The notes under the pieces: model-generated | Told to the model about the DNA's origin: nothing | The model's input: the letters and a program-made list of their open reading frames with translations, nothing else | The model's database searches: none | Program-made: the position numbers and the translations under genes | In this document: positions 17,612 through 26,455 of the stretch, piece by piece | Numbering within the stretch: position 1 is the stretch's first letter | Layout: every line of letters starts with the position of its first letter | NCBI RefSeq assembly: GCF_003725795.1 | Contig: NZ_RBEE01000002.1 | Span: 62,001 to 126,000 of the forward strand | DNA from: Pedobacter jejuensis | GTDB lineage: Bacteria > Bacteroidota > Bacteroidia > Sphingobacteriales > Sphingobacteriaceae | Direction: 5' to 3' | DNA: 64,000 nt

Positions 17612-18082
17612 TTAATACTCCAAAGGTACAATAGGCTCCTTTTTAGTCGTAGACATGATCATCATCGTTTGAAAAGTTTTAACAACAGATATTTTACTAA
17701 TTTTATCCATAATTAAACGCTCGTAAGCTTTGATATCCTTCACATAAACCTTCAATAAAAAATCTGCCTGCCCAGTAACATGGTGGCACTCCGTAATCTC
17801 TTTTATTTGATTTACTTCATCCAAAAAGATTTGAATGGTATTGTTTTTATGGAAATCGAGCTGAATTTGGATGAACGTTTTAATACCCAAACCTAATTTT
17901 TCTTCATCAACTAAAGCATGGTAACTTTTGATAAATCCTGCCATTTCCAATTTACGAACACGTTCTAAAGTTGGAGCCGGAGATAAACCAATTTCCTGAG
18001 ATAGTAAAAGATTGGTAATTCTACCATTCTCTTGTAAAATTTTTAAAATTTTAAAATCAATTTTGTCTAATTCAGATGCCAT
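17612..18082 (-). CDS. Lrp/AsnC family transcriptional regulator
   Basis: The 156-residue protein has an N-terminal winged helix-turn-helix (DKIDFKILKILQENGRITN, then GLSPAPTLERVRKLEMAGFI). A C-terminal RAM domain for amino acid binding and oligomerisation begins near residue 70 and includes ECHHVTGQADFLLKVYVKD. The length is typical. Target genes cannot be read from the sequence. It has a promoter of its own (18090-18119) and is transcribed divergently from the mntR operon, across a 126-base gap. Confidence 0.93.
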   Translation of the reverse strand: MASELDKIDFKILKILQENGRITNLLLSQEIGLSPAPTLERVRKLEMAGFIKSYHALVDEEKLGLGIKTFIQIQLDFHKNNTIQIFLDEVNQIKEITECHHVTGQADFLLKVYVKDIKAYERLIMDKISKISVVKTFQTMMIMSTTKKEPIVPLEY

Positions 18083-18089
18083 ATAAGTT

Positions 18090-18119
18090 CAAAGGTATTG
18101 AGAACACAAACATAACCAA
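18090..18119 (-). promoter_or_regulatory. Promoter of the Lrp gene
   Basis: On the minus strand a -33 TTG (18117-18119) and a -7 TACCTTTG (18090-18097) are 19 bases apart. The -7 box is only 7 bases from the ATG at 18082, so the transcript is nearly leaderless, or the true start lies slightly inside. Confidence 0.7.
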
Positions 18120-18169
18120 ATTATATTCTAAAATTTAACATAATTTATCATATATATTTTAAATAATAA

Positions 18170-18189
18170 TTTTTAGATTTACCTAAAAA
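18170..18189. promoter_or_regulatory. Candidate MntR/DtxR operator upstream of mntR-mntH
   Basis: A 20-base palindrome has exact 7-base half-sites TTTTTAG and CTAAAAA around the centre atttac. It lies 20 bases before the mntR ATG, where a repressor would block initiation. Inverted repeats of the TTTAG..CTAAA type are characteristic targets of DtxR/MntR-family repressors, so self-regulation by the first gene product is the simplest reading. Confidence 0.65.
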
Positions 18190-18208
18190 TATAATTAGAT
18201 AAACATAA

Positions 18209-18871
18209 ATGCAAAGTTTTACCGAAGAGAATTATCTTAAAGTTATTTATCACTTGGCTGAGCAAACAAACAATGTTCAAACCAATGCAATTGCCGAGCA
18301 GATACAAACAAAACCTGCTTCTGTAACCGATATGATTAAGAAACTTGCCGAGAAAGGTTTAGTAGATTATATAAAATATCAGGGTGTAACACTTACAGAT
18401 AAAGGCAGACATGCCGCAGTCGATATTGTGCGCAAGCATAGACTTTGGGAAGTTTTTTTAGTTGAAAAACTAAATTTTAAATGGGATGAAGTTCATGATG
18501 TTGCAGAAGAACTAGAACACATAAAATCCGTTAGTCTAATTGAGCGTTTGGATGAATTCTTAGGTTTTCCGAAAGCAGATCCTCATGGCGACCCTATTCC
18601 GGATAAAAACGGAAGGTTTGCAAAAACTCAGTTCATCAAGCTTATCGAATTAAAAATTGGCGACAGTGGAACTATTACAGGTGTTAGTCAACACAGTTCA
18701 GCATTTTTAAAACACCTAGAAAAGCTTGGTTTAACATTAGGCAAACAAATCAAAATTTCTGATGTTACGGATTTCGATGGTTCGGTAGAAATTTTAATTG
18801 AAGAAAAACAAATCAACATAAGCAGAGAAGTTGCAAAACACATTTTAATAAGCAATAATGGCAAAAACTGA
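18209..18871 (+). CDS. mntR: Metal-dependent transcriptional repressor, DtxR/MntR family
   Basis: The 220-residue protein has an N-terminal winged helix domain (FTEENYLKVIYHLAEQTNN, with KPASVTDMIKKLAEKGLVDY as recognition helix region). A metal-binding and dimerisation domain (about 75-140: RKHRLWEVFLVEKL, then DPHGDPIP) and a C-terminal FeoA/SH3-like domain follow. Its last 14 bases overlap the start of the Nramp transporter gene, so the two are translationally coupled. The transporter suggests Mn(II), or possibly Fe(II), as the sensed metal. Confidence 0.92.
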   Translation: MQSFTEENYLKVIYHLAEQTNNVQTNAIAEQIQTKPASVTDMIKKLAEKGLVDYIKYQGVTLTDKGRHAAVDIVRKHRLWEVFLVEKLNFKWDEVHDVAEELEHIKSVSLIERLDEFLGFPKADPHGDPIPDKNGRFAKTQFIKLIELKIGDSGTITGVSQHSSAFLKHLEKLGLTLGKQIKISDVTDFDGSVEILIEEKQINISREVAKHILISNNGKN

Positions 18872-20720
18872 GTCGTTAAGTGAAGTTCATCAGAGCGTAA
18901 ATACCGATAAAAGAAAAGGCTGGCGGAGAATTTTATCATTCATCGGGCCTGCGTATTTAATCAGCGTTGGTTACATGGACCCAGGAAACTGGGCTACAGA
19001 TTTAGCAGGTGGCAGTAAATTTGGTTACCAACTGATTTGGGTTTTATTAATGTCGAACCTCATCGCTTTACTATTACAATCGCTTAGTGCAAGGCTTGGC
19101 ATCGTTCGAGGATTAGATTTGGCTCAAGCTTCGAAACATGCCTATCCTAAATGGGTAAATATTCCATTGTTTGGTTTGGCACAAACAGCAATTGTTGCTT
19201 GCGATTTAGCCGAGATTATTGGAATGGCAATTGGCTTACAGCTGCTTTTTGGATTACCTTTAATTTGGGGTATCTCTATCACCATATTCGATACCATATT
19301 ATTGCTATTCCTTTTAAACAGAGGTATGAGAGCCATGGAGGGTTTTATCGTATCAATGGTATTTATAGTTGGGATTTCTTTTTTAGTAGAGATGTTTATC
19401 GTAGAACCTTCACTTAAAGAGGTAGTTAAAGGTTTCGAACCTTCACTTTTAAGTGGCGATGCATTGTACATTGCTATCGGTATCATAGGCGCAACGGTGA
19501 TGCCGCATAATCTTTATCTGCATTCTTCACTAGTACAAACCCGAAAAATAGAACGTACGAATAAAGGCATGAAAGAAGCCATAAAATTTAATTTTATTGA
19601 TACAGCCGTAGCTTTAAACTTGGCATTTTTTGTAAACGCAGCTATCTTAATTTTGGCTGCTGCAGCATTTTTTAGAAATGGTTTACACGAGGTAGCAGAA
19701 ATTCAGGATGCGCACAAATTGCTATCAAATATCTTCGGTAACGTAGCCCCAACCCTATTTGCTATTGCATTGATAGCGGCCGGGCAAAGTTCTACCGTAA
19801 CTGGAACACTTGCCGGACAAATTATTATGGAAGGGCATATTAACTTACGTATTCAGCCCTGGTTAAGAAGATTAATAACACGATTATTGGCCATAATACC
19901 TGCATTTTTTACGATTTTGTATTATGGAGATGGTGCTTTAGGTAGCTTGCTGGTGTTAAGTCAGGTTGTTTTGAGCCTGCAATTGGGTTTTGCAGTTATT
20001 CCACTAATTCATTTCACATCAGATAAAAAGCTGATGAAAGATTTTGCCATCAAAACATGGATGAAGGTTTGGGCTTGGGGAAGTGCATTTCTTATTATTT
20101 CTCTAAATGTTAAGTTGGTCATAGAAGAAATCTCAGGTTGGGCTAAAGATGCGAACACCTGGTGGATTTATGTTTTTGTTTTTCCGGCGGTAGTTTTGGT
20201 GGTATTGCTTTTATTGTATGTATTTCTTCATCCGCTGATAAACAAAGGCAATCTTCAAAGACAAATGGTTCCCCATGGAAATGCGCTCGATATTGGTAAA
20301 ATAGAAAAGATAAGTTATGAAAGAATTGGCATAGCGGTTGATTTTTCTACAAACGATAGAAATACCATAAGGCATGCCTTAATTCAAGGCGGAAAAGATG
20401 CGCATTATTACTTAATTCATGTGGTAGAAACAGCAGCAGCAAGGTATCATGGTGATATTGTGATGGATCATGAAACACAAAGTGATGCCAATAATCTCGA
20501 AAAATATAAAATAAACCTGGCGGATTTAGGATACGATGCTACTGTTTTTATAGGATTTGGTGGCACAGCAAAAGCAATTGCAGACATTAGCAATAAAAAT
20601 AAATTTGAGCTTTTGGTGATGGGCGCTCATGGACATAAAGGACTTAAAGATTTAATCTTTGGCACAACAGTAGATTCTGTTAGGCATAAAGTTAATATCC
20701 CGGTTTTGATTATCCGATAG
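18858..20720 (+). CDS. mntH: Nramp-family Mn(II)/Fe(II) transporter fused to a universal stress protein domain
   Basis: The 620-residue protein imports divalent metal with proton coupling. The metal-site motif DPGNWATDLAGG lies at about 41-52 and the second metal motif MPHNLYLHSS near 215. The family signature GQSSTVTGTLAGQIIMEG is near 310. About eleven hydrophobic helices run to residue 460. The remainder (about 475-620) is a UspA-like domain, IGIAVDFSTNDRNTIRHALI through VMGAHGHKGLKDLIFGTT to VNIPVLIIR, with the nucleotide-binding GxxGHKG pattern. This fusion is much longer than typical MntH (about 410-430). The domain may sense ATP and tune transport. Confidence 0.93.
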   Translation: MAKTESLSEVHQSVNTDKRKGWRRILSFIGPAYLISVGYMDPGNWATDLAGGSKFGYQLIWVLLMSNLIALLLQSLSARLGIVRGLDLAQASKHAYPKWVNIPLFGLAQTAIVACDLAEIIGMAIGLQLLFGLPLIWGISITIFDTILLLFLLNRGMRAMEGFIVSMVFIVGISFLVEMFIVEPSLKEVVKGFEPSLLSGDALYIAIGIIGATVMPHNLYLHSSLVQTRKIERTNKGMKEAIKFNFIDTAVALNLAFFVNAAILILAAAAFFRNGLHEVAEIQDAHKLLSNIFGNVAPTLFAIALIAAGQSSTVTGTLAGQIIMEGHINLRIQPWLRRLITRLLAIIPAFFTILYYGDGALGSLLVLSQVVLSLQLGFAVIPLIHFTSDKKLMKDFAIKTWMKVWAWGSAFLIISLNVKLVIEEISGWAKDANTWWIYVFVFPAVVLVVLLLLYVFLHPLINKGNLQRQMVPHGNALDIGKIEKISYERIGIAVDFSTNDRNTIRHALIQGGKDAHYYLIHVVETAAARYHGDIVMDHETQSDANNLEKYKINLADLGYDATVFIGFGGTAKAIADISNKNKFELLVMGAHGHKGLKDLIFGTTVDSVRHKVNIPVLIIR

Positions 20721-21186
20721 CTTTTAAAACTTTTTTGATGCCGCCATCTCCATAAGTGTAAACCAGCAATTTTCCAGCAGGCGAGTATAAATAAATGGCA
20801 GGATACTGTGATGGTAAAAACGTTGGAATAAAAGTTCGGTTTCTATCTTGAAGAACGGTAACATTTGGTTTTAAGTTTAAACCTGGTGCAAAAGAGCCAA
20901 AAAACTTTTGGATAGAAATCGATTCATCAAGCGTAACCATCAAAATTGTAACATTTTTCAATTTAGAGTAGGCCAGATTAAGTTCTTTCGCTTCTCTTTG
21001 ACAATGCTCGCATGTACAATCAAAAAGAATGAAAAGTGTTTTTTTTGTCGTGTTGATATTGATGTTAGAATATGGCTTTCCATCTAATTTAAAAAATTTA
21101 AATTGAGGTAAATAATTCGGTTGTTGTGCATTTGCCGAAAAAGCAAAAAACATAATCAAAACAAAAAACAGGTTTCTAAACTTCAT
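20710..21186 (-). CDS. Secreted thioredoxin-like (TlpA/redoxin) protein
   Basis: The 158-residue protein starts with a Sec signal (KFRNLFFVLIMFFAFSANAQ). A thioredoxin-like domain carries LFDCTCEHCQREAKELN, where Cys-Glu-His-Cys is a CxxC active site preceded by an extra Cys, and ends with QYPAIYLYSPAGKLLVYTYG. It probably handles disulfides or reduces peroxides in the periplasm. Its 3' end overlaps the 3' end of the transporter gene by 11 bases in the opposite direction, which may cause transcript interference. No clear partner gene is adjacent. Confidence 0.87.
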   Translation of the reverse strand: MKFRNLFFVLIMFFAFSANAQQPNYLPQFKFFKLDGKPYSNININTTKKTLFILFDCTCEHCQREAKELNLAYSKLKNVTILMVTLDESISIQKFFGSFAPGLNLKPNVTVLQDRNRTFIPTFLPSQYPAIYLYSPAGKLLVYTYGDGGIKKVLKAIG

Positions 21187-21316
21187 AACGAATAATATAA
21201 ATTCAAACTTAAATTTTTAAATTGATAACAGAACACATTATAGATTAGGTTTTACAAAAATTGAACATTTATATTTTATAGACAAGTTGCATAAAATAAT
21301 AAATTTCATGCATTTT

Positions 21317-21346
21317 TTGAGATATTTGCAACCCCAAGTATTTTTG
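21317..21346 (+). promoter_or_regulatory. Promoter of smpB
   Basis: TTG at 21317-21319 and TATTTTTG at 21339-21346 with a 19-base spacer match the Bacteroidota promoter pattern. Transcription would start near 21353, about 40 bases before smpB. Confidence 0.75.
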
Positions 21347-21392
21347 CTTCAACAATTAGCATTTACTTATTTGGTTTAACAACGTACCCATT

Positions 21393-21842
21393 TTGAAAAA
21401 CGATATTAATATAAAAAATAAAAGAGCTTATTTCGATTACAATTTGATTGATAAATATGTAGCAGGAATTGCCCTTTTAGGAACAGAAATAAAAGCCATT
21501 AGACAAGGAAAAGCAAACATGACAGATGCATTTTGCATGTTTATTGGTGGAAATTTGTACGTAAGAAATCTCCATATTTCTGAATACAGCCACAGTTCCT
21601 TTTTTCATCACGATATTAAAAGAGACCGTGCTTTGCTGCTTCAAAAAAGAGAAATTAAGAAACTGAAAGCTAAGGGGGAAGAAAAAGGTTACACAATTGT
21701 TCCGCTTAGAATTTTTGTAAATGAGCGTGGCTTTGCTAAAATAGAAATCGCGTTAGCTCAAGGAAAAAAAGAATTTGATAAACGCGACAGTTTGAAAGAT
21801 AAAGATGTAAAGCGGGAAATGGATAGAGCAATGAAAAGATAG
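21393..21842 (+). CDS. smpB: SsrA-binding protein SmpB, TTG start
   Basis: The 149-residue protein binds tmRNA and rescues stalled ribosomes. The family pattern is clear: NIKNKRAYFDYNLIDKYVAG, then LLGTEIKAIRQGKANMTDAF, and a basic C-terminal tail KKEFDKRDSLKDKDVKREMD. The only in-frame start that gives the expected N-terminus is TTG at 21393 (KNDINIKNKRAY); no ATG occurs between the promoter and the conserved part. The tmRNA gene itself was not found in the window. Confidence 0.94.
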   Translation: MKNDINIKNKRAYFDYNLIDKYVAGIALLGTEIKAIRQGKANMTDAFCMFIGGNLYVRNLHISEYSHSSFFHHDIKRDRALLLQKREIKKLKAKGEEKGYTIVPLRIFVNERGFAKIEIALAQGKKEFDKRDSLKDKDVKREMDRAMKR

Positions 21843-21894
21843 TTTTAAAATCAATTTTCTATTTTTTAGTGCTGATATTTAAATAAACCATCAC

Positions 21895-21968
21895 CAAATG
21901 AATAACCAACAACCAAAAAACTAACGAACCAAAAAACTAAACAACCAAAAAACCAACCAACCAAAAAC
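21895..21968. repeat. C/A-rich low-complexity tract (ccaaccaaaaaacta units)
   Basis: Between convergent smpB and pcm lies a G-poor tract of repeated aaccaac, caaaaaacta and accaacc units, running up to the pcm stop codon. No protein or RNA gene is visible in it. Confidence 0.75.
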
Positions 21969-22625
21969 CTACCAAGCTTGGTCGCCCACTAATGGCACAA
22001 ACCTAAAGGTATCTAAAACAATTTTCTCGTAATCATTTTCGCTAACCCTAATTACGGTTACCATTTTTTGAGTACGCTCATCTCCTACCGGTATTACCAA
22101 TATGCCGCCAACCTTTAATTGCTTCAATAAAATTTCTGGTACGAGTGGCGCTCCTGCAGTAACTATAATTTTATCATAAGGTGCATGTTCAGCTATTCCT
22201 TTTGAGCCATCACCACAAAAAAAAGAAGGTTTGTATCCCATTCCCGGCAAAACCTGGATGGTTCGGTTAAAAATATTTTCTTGTCGCTCTATTGTGTAAA
22301 CTTTAGCGCCCAATTCCATTAAAATACAGGTTTGATAACCAGAGCCCGTTCCAATTTCCAATACCTTATCGCCTTTTTTTATATGTACCAATTCACTTTG
22401 GTACGCTACGGTATAAGGTTGAGATATGGTTTGTCCATCTCCAATAGGAAAAGCAATATCTTTATAAGCCTGATTCCAGAAAGTTTCGTCAAAAAAGAAA
22501 TGACGTGGAACTTTTCCTATTGCTTTTAATACATTTTCATCTTCAATTCCACGAGCTTTTAGCAATTCAACTAACTTCTTTCTCGCTCCTTTTTCCCGGT
22601 AATTATCAACAAATTTGTAGGCCAT
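21969..22625 (-). CDS. pcm: Protein-L-isoaspartate O-methyltransferase
   Basis: The 218-residue SAM-dependent enzyme methylates isoaspartyl residues for protein repair. The SAM motif I is VLEIGTGSGYQTCILMELGA near residues 85-104, preceded by the substrate motif DGQTISQPYTVAYQSEL. The later motif APYDKIIVTAGAPLVPEILL and GGILVIPVGDE also fit the family. It has a well-formed promoter immediately upstream and no obvious operon partner. Confidence 0.94.
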   Translation of the reverse strand: MAYKFVDNYREKGARKKLVELLKARGIEDENVLKAIGKVPRHFFFDETFWNQAYKDIAFPIGDGQTISQPYTVAYQSELVHIKKGDKVLEIGTGSGYQTCILMELGAKVYTIERQENIFNRTIQVLPGMGYKPSFFCGDGSKGIAEHAPYDKIIVTAGAPLVPEILLKQLKVGGILVIPVGDERTQKMVTVIRVSENDYEKIVLDTFRFVPLVGDQAW

Positions 22626-22632
22626 GAAGTTT

Positions 22633-22662
22633 CAAAAGTAGTTTATTTATGCTTTTGTACAA
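22633..22662 (-). promoter_or_regulatory. Promoter of pcm
   Basis: On the minus strand TTG (22660-22662) and TACTTTTG (22633-22640) are separated by 19 bases. The -7 box lies 7 bases upstream of the pcm ATG, so the leader is very short. Confidence 0.72.
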
Positions 22663-22742
22663 GGTAAAAAAATATTTCTGAATGTAAGTTGCAGGTAATC
22701 AAAACTAAAATTTTTTAAGCTTGTTAGCACCATAAATATTAT

Positions 22743-22774
22743 TTGTTCGTTATTAAGAATTATTTCTACTTTTG
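22743..22774 (+). promoter_or_regulatory. Promoter of the outer-membrane barrel gene
   Basis: TTG at 22743-22745 and TACTTTTG at 22767-22774 with a 21-base spacer. The start would be near 22781, about 34 bases before the ATG. Confidence 0.72.
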
Positions 22775-22814
22775 AAAACTAAATACATTTATAAAAATAT
22801 CTATTTCCTCTTAA

Positions 22815-23501
22815 ATGAAAAAAATACTACTTAGCATACTTATTTTATGCACCGCCGTTACCACAACCATATTTGCACAAACAAGCGCCGATTATAATTA
22901 CTCTTTTGCAGTTAGAGGCTTTAGTATGATGCAACTACCTAAGATATTAAATCAAACTAATACTCAGGATTATACCAAAATGGTTGGTAACGGAGCAATG
23001 TTAAAATTTAACGATAACCAGATAAGCTATAGAATAAGCGGGAATTACTTTAGAGATACTGATGTTCAATTTCAAAATACATGCGAAACCTGCGAAATTG
23101 CTAAAGGAAAAGTAACTGATTATTCATTTAAAATAGGATTCGAAAAAAACTTTAACTATTCAAGAGTTCAACCATATTTTGCTTTTGATATTGGATATCG
23201 TTCTAACAGATTTACCGGAACATTATCACCGGCCAATTCTATGGTTCCTACCACAAGTCAATCTGCCGATGCAAGTAAAAACGGATTGGTTATGACTCCA
23301 TCTTTGGGACTTAAAATTAACATTATTCCAAACCTTGCAATATTTGCCGAAAGCAGTTTAGATTTTAATTATTCTTACGAAAAGCAAGATATTACACAGC
23401 CAAACCTTGCAGGCAGAACCATAAATACATACAATAAGTGGGAATTTTTGTTAAATCCAGTTTCAGCAGGAATTCAGTTTAACTTTAATAGTAAAAACTA
23501 A
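22815..23501 (+). CDS. Outer-membrane beta-barrel protein
   Basis: The 228-residue protein has a Sec signal (MKKILLSILILCTAVTTTIFAQ). The mature part shows alternating hydrophobic beta-strands (KNFNYSRVQPYFAFDIGYRS, LGLKINIIPNLAIFAESSLD) and ends in a strand VSAGIQFNFNSKN, typical of eight-stranded OmpA/OmpX-like barrels of Bacteroidota. A short CETCEI segment near residue 95 carries two cysteines. The function is unknown. It has its own promoter, and its stop overlaps the stop of priA on the other strand by four bases. Confidence 0.85.
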   Translation: MKKILLSILILCTAVTTTIFAQTSADYNYSFAVRGFSMMQLPKILNQTNTQDYTKMVGNGAMLKFNDNQISYRISGNYFRDTDVQFQNTCETCEIAKGKVTDYSFKIGFEKNFNYSRVQPYFAFDIGYRSNRFTGTLSPANSMVPTTSQSADASKNGLVMTPSLGLKINIIPNLAIFAESSLDFNYSYEKQDITQPNLAGRTINTYNKWEFLLNPVSAGIQFNFNSKN

Positions 23502-25978
23502 TAAGGGTCAACATCAATTTGAATTAAAACACCTTTATATTCTTTCATTGCATTAAATTCGGTAAGGGTTTCTCTTAAAACTGATTTTACTTTATTAATT
23601 GCCGTGTGTTTATCTGCTTTAATTATGATTTGTTTTATGTAGAGATTCCTTACTCTGCTAACCAAAGGCTGTTCAGGACCTAAAACCCTTTGTCCGAATT
23701 TTGCTTTTAATATTTTCGCAAGGAAAAAAGCGGCATTTTCCAAAACTGTAGCGTCTTTATGTTTCACGGCAATGAAAATCATTCTTGAAAATGGCGGATA
23801 TAAAAACTTTTCACGTTCTGCAATTTCATCGTTATACATTCCCAGGTAATCATTATCAACAACCTGCTTGATAATTCTATTATCAGCATCATAAGTTTGT
23901 ATGCAAACGTTCCCTTGGTCTGCCCGCCTACCTGCCCTACCAGCAACCTGAGCTAACAATTGATAGCTACGCTCGTAAGCCCTAAAATCCGGGTAGCCTA
24001 GTAAAGTATCTGCATTGATTACACCAATAAGACTTAAATTATCAAAATCCAAACCCTTCGCAACCATTTGCGTACCAATTAAAATATCCGTTTTTTTATC
24101 TTGAAAATCGGTTAAAATTTGCTGAAGCCCATTTTTAGTTCTGGTAGTATCCATATCTAAACGGGCAATGGTAATTTCCGGATAGAGTAATCTCAGTTCC
24201 TCTTCAATACGCTCTGTGCCGAAGCCTTTCTGCTCGACATGTACTGAGCCACAAGCCGGACAAATATTAACACTGCTCTGCTGAAATCCGCAGTAGTGAC
24301 AATGTAACTTGCCGCTGCTTTTATGATATGTTAAACTAACATCGCAATTTACACACTTGGGGGTGTAGCCACAGGTAGCGCAAATTAAAATCGTTGCATA
24401 CCCTCTGCGGTTTTGGAATAGAACAATTTGCTCCTTCTTACTTAAGGCTAAATCAATATCCTTAATCAAAACGCTAGAAAAATAAGAAACCATTGTTTTT
24501 CTTTTGGTTTCTTCAGCTATGCTAACAACTTGTTGATTTGGCAATTGAACGCCACCAAAACGTTCTTTCAGCTCTACCAAGCCATATTTTCCTATTAATG
24601 CATTATGATAACTTTCCAGTGATGGTGTTGCGGAACCTAAAATAACCTTTGCTTTATGCAAATGGGCCAAATATATGGCCGAATCTCTGGCCTGGTACCT
24701 TGGAGCCGGATCGTATTGTTTGTAAGATGGTTCATGCTCTTCATCAATAACAATTAATTTTAAATTCTGAAAAGGCAAAAACACAGCCGAGCGAGCGCCT
24801 AATACGACTTTAAAAGCACCATGCTTAACCTTATTCCAAATTTCTACCCTTTCGCTATTGTTAAATTTTGAATGATAAACGCCAATTGAATTGCCAAAAT
24901 ATTTTTTAATCCTTTCTACAATTTGCGTGGTTAAAGCAATCTCCGGTAATAAAAATAAAACCTGCCCATCGCTGGTATTTATAATTTCTTCGATTAGTTT
25001 AATGTAAACCTGGGTTTTACCAGATGCTGTAACGCCGTGGAGCAAAACCACGTCTTTATCTTCAAAAGCGGTATTGATTTGAATTAGTGCACTTTGCTGA
25101 CCATCATTGAGCAAAAAATTTACACTGAAATCATCATCATGAGCTGCAAGCCTGCTTACTGGTCGTTTTAAAACTGTAAAAATATCTTTATCAGTTAATG
25201 CTTTCAATGCTGCTGCACCACAATTACTTTCTTCTAAAAGCTGTTCTTTAGAAATTGGCAAACCTAGTTTATTCAATTTTAGGTAAGCGAGAAGTGCATC
25301 TAGCTGTTTAGGTGCTCTATCTAAAATTGCAAAAAGCTGTTTTAAATTTTCTTCTTCGTTATAAAACTCATTTAAAATTATAAATGATTTTAACAAAGGC
25401 TTATACTTTTGAATAACTTCTTCGGCAACAAGAATAAGTTCCTTATCCAATAAATGGTTAATAATCGGATAAATGGTTTTTTGACCCAATAACTTGGAGA
25501 CATCATTAACCGTTAGCTTTTGCTGCTTTTGTAAAGCACTTATAATTATTGCTTCTCTTTCTGTTAGTTCAACGCTATCATCAAAATTTTCTCGCAGAAT
25601 AAGAATGGTTTCACTCGCCAATTTTAAGCTTGCAGGCAATGCAGCAGCCATCACATCACCTTCATTACACATGTAATAATCCATCATCCACTTCCAAAAC
25701 TTAAGTTGGGTTTCGGTAACTGAAGGTGCAGAATCAATTACATCGAGTATGTATTTTGCTTCGTAAATGGTTGGTGGAACGGTTGTAATGCTGTTAATTA
25801 AAGCAGTATAAATTTTATGCTTACCAAACTGAACAACTACCCTTTTACCAATTTCAATCTGACTATTCAGCTCGAAAGGCACGCGATAGGTATAGTTTTT
25901 TGCCAAAGATAAAGGCAAAATAACTTCCACAAAAAGTGTTTCTCTTTCTGTAAAAATATCCAATTCAAATCCGTTCAT
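23498..25978 (-). CDS. priA: Primosomal protein N' (replication restart helicase PriA)
   Basis: The 826-residue helicase reloads the replisome at stalled forks. Visible are an N-terminal DNA-binding domain, Walker A in GVTASGKTQVYIKLI near 315-330, and the DEEH box IDEEHEPSYKQYDPAPRY. Zinc-binding cysteines (CATCGYTPKCVNC, then CHYCGF and CPACGS) lie near 540-585. Helicase motifs V-VI (GTQMVAKGLDFDNL, QVAGRAGR) follow. Length is slightly above E. coli PriA. The start codon overlaps the stop of the DUF423 gene upstream (TAATG), so the two are translationally coupled. Confidence 0.95.
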   Translation of the reverse strand: MNGFELDIFTERETLFVEVILPLSLAKNYTYRVPFELNSQIEIGKRVVVQFGKHKIYTALINSITTVPPTIYEAKYILDVIDSAPSVTETQLKFWKWMMDYYMCNEGDVMAAALPASLKLASETILILRENFDDSVELTEREAIIISALQKQQKLTVNDVSKLLGQKTIYPIINHLLDKELILVAEEVIQKYKPLLKSFIILNEFYNEEENLKQLFAILDRAPKQLDALLAYLKLNKLGLPISKEQLLEESNCGAAALKALTDKDIFTVLKRPVSRLAAHDDDFSVNFLLNDGQQSALIQINTAFEDKDVVLLHGVTASGKTQVYIKLIEEIINTSDGQVLFLLPEIALTTQIVERIKKYFGNSIGVYHSKFNNSERVEIWNKVKHGAFKVVLGARSAVFLPFQNLKLIVIDEEHEPSYKQYDPAPRYQARDSAIYLAHLHKAKVILGSATPSLESYHNALIGKYGLVELKERFGGVQLPNQQVVSIAEETKRKTMVSYFSSVLIKDIDLALSKKEQIVLFQNRRGYATILICATCGYTPKCVNCDVSLTYHKSSGKLHCHYCGFQQSSVNICPACGSVHVEQKGFGTERIEEELRLLYPEITIARLDMDTTRTKNGLQQILTDFQDKKTDILIGTQMVAKGLDFDNLSLIGVINADTLLGYPDFRAYERSYQLLAQVAGRAGRRADQGNVCIQTYDADNRIIKQVVDNDYLGMYNDEIAEREKFLYPPFSRMIFIAVKHKDATVLENAAFFLAKILKAKFGQRVLGPEQPLVSRVRNLYIKQIIIKADKHTAINKVKSVLRETLTEFNAMKEYKGVLIQIDVDPY

Positions 25979-26364
25979 TATTTGTCTTTAACAGCAGCGA
26001 AAAATAACATTATCCAGCCCAATACAAAAAGCAAGCCTCCAATCGGAGTAATCGGACCAATAACATCAACAAATCCAATATTTAAAATACTTCTGGTTGC
26101 CAGCAGATACAATGAGCCTGAGAAAAGTACAATTCCGAAGGTGAAACAAAAATAAGCTATATTGATTAATTTATTTCGGTAACGGGCAAATGTTGAAAGG
26201 TAGAGTAAAGCAAAAGTGTGGTAAAACTGATAATTTACGCCCTTCTGCCAAATTTCTAAAGAAGAAGCATCAACCAGAGATTTCAAGCCGTGCGAGCCGA
26301 AAGCACCCAATAGAACAGCAACGGCACCAAAGAAAGAAGCAGTAAGAATTATACGTTTGTTCAT
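25978..26364 (-). CDS. DUF423 family small membrane protein
   Basis: The 128-residue protein has four hydrophobic segments and the family pattern FGAVAVLLGAFGSHGLK near the start, WQKGVNYQFYHTFALLYLS in the middle and FSGSLYLLA near residue 80. DUF423 proteins (YgdD-like) are widespread inner-membrane proteins with no settled role. Its stop overlaps the priA start by one base, so it is co-transcribed with priA. This may be only gene packing. Confidence 0.9.
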   Translation of the reverse strand: MNKRIILTASFFGAVAVLLGAFGSHGLKSLVDASSLEIWQKGVNYQFYHTFALLYLSTFARYRNKLINIAYFCFTFGIVLFSGSLYLLATRSILNIGFVDVIGPITPIGGLLFVLGWIMLFFAAVKDK

Positions 26365-26455
26365 AAAGTTTAGCTTGAAACAAACGCTAAATTAATAAAT
26401 TGGGTAAGAACTTAGTACAAATGGATGTAATAATTTAAATTTGTTGCACAAACAG

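Noticed and set aside
21187-21392. tmRNA gene next to smpB
   Set aside because: No tRNA-like Ala end or tag reading frame was found in the gaps on either side of smpB.
26365-26455. Promoter for the 26456 gene at TAAATTTG (26436-26443)
   Set aside because: The nearest TTG is 33 bases upstream, too far for the usual spacing.
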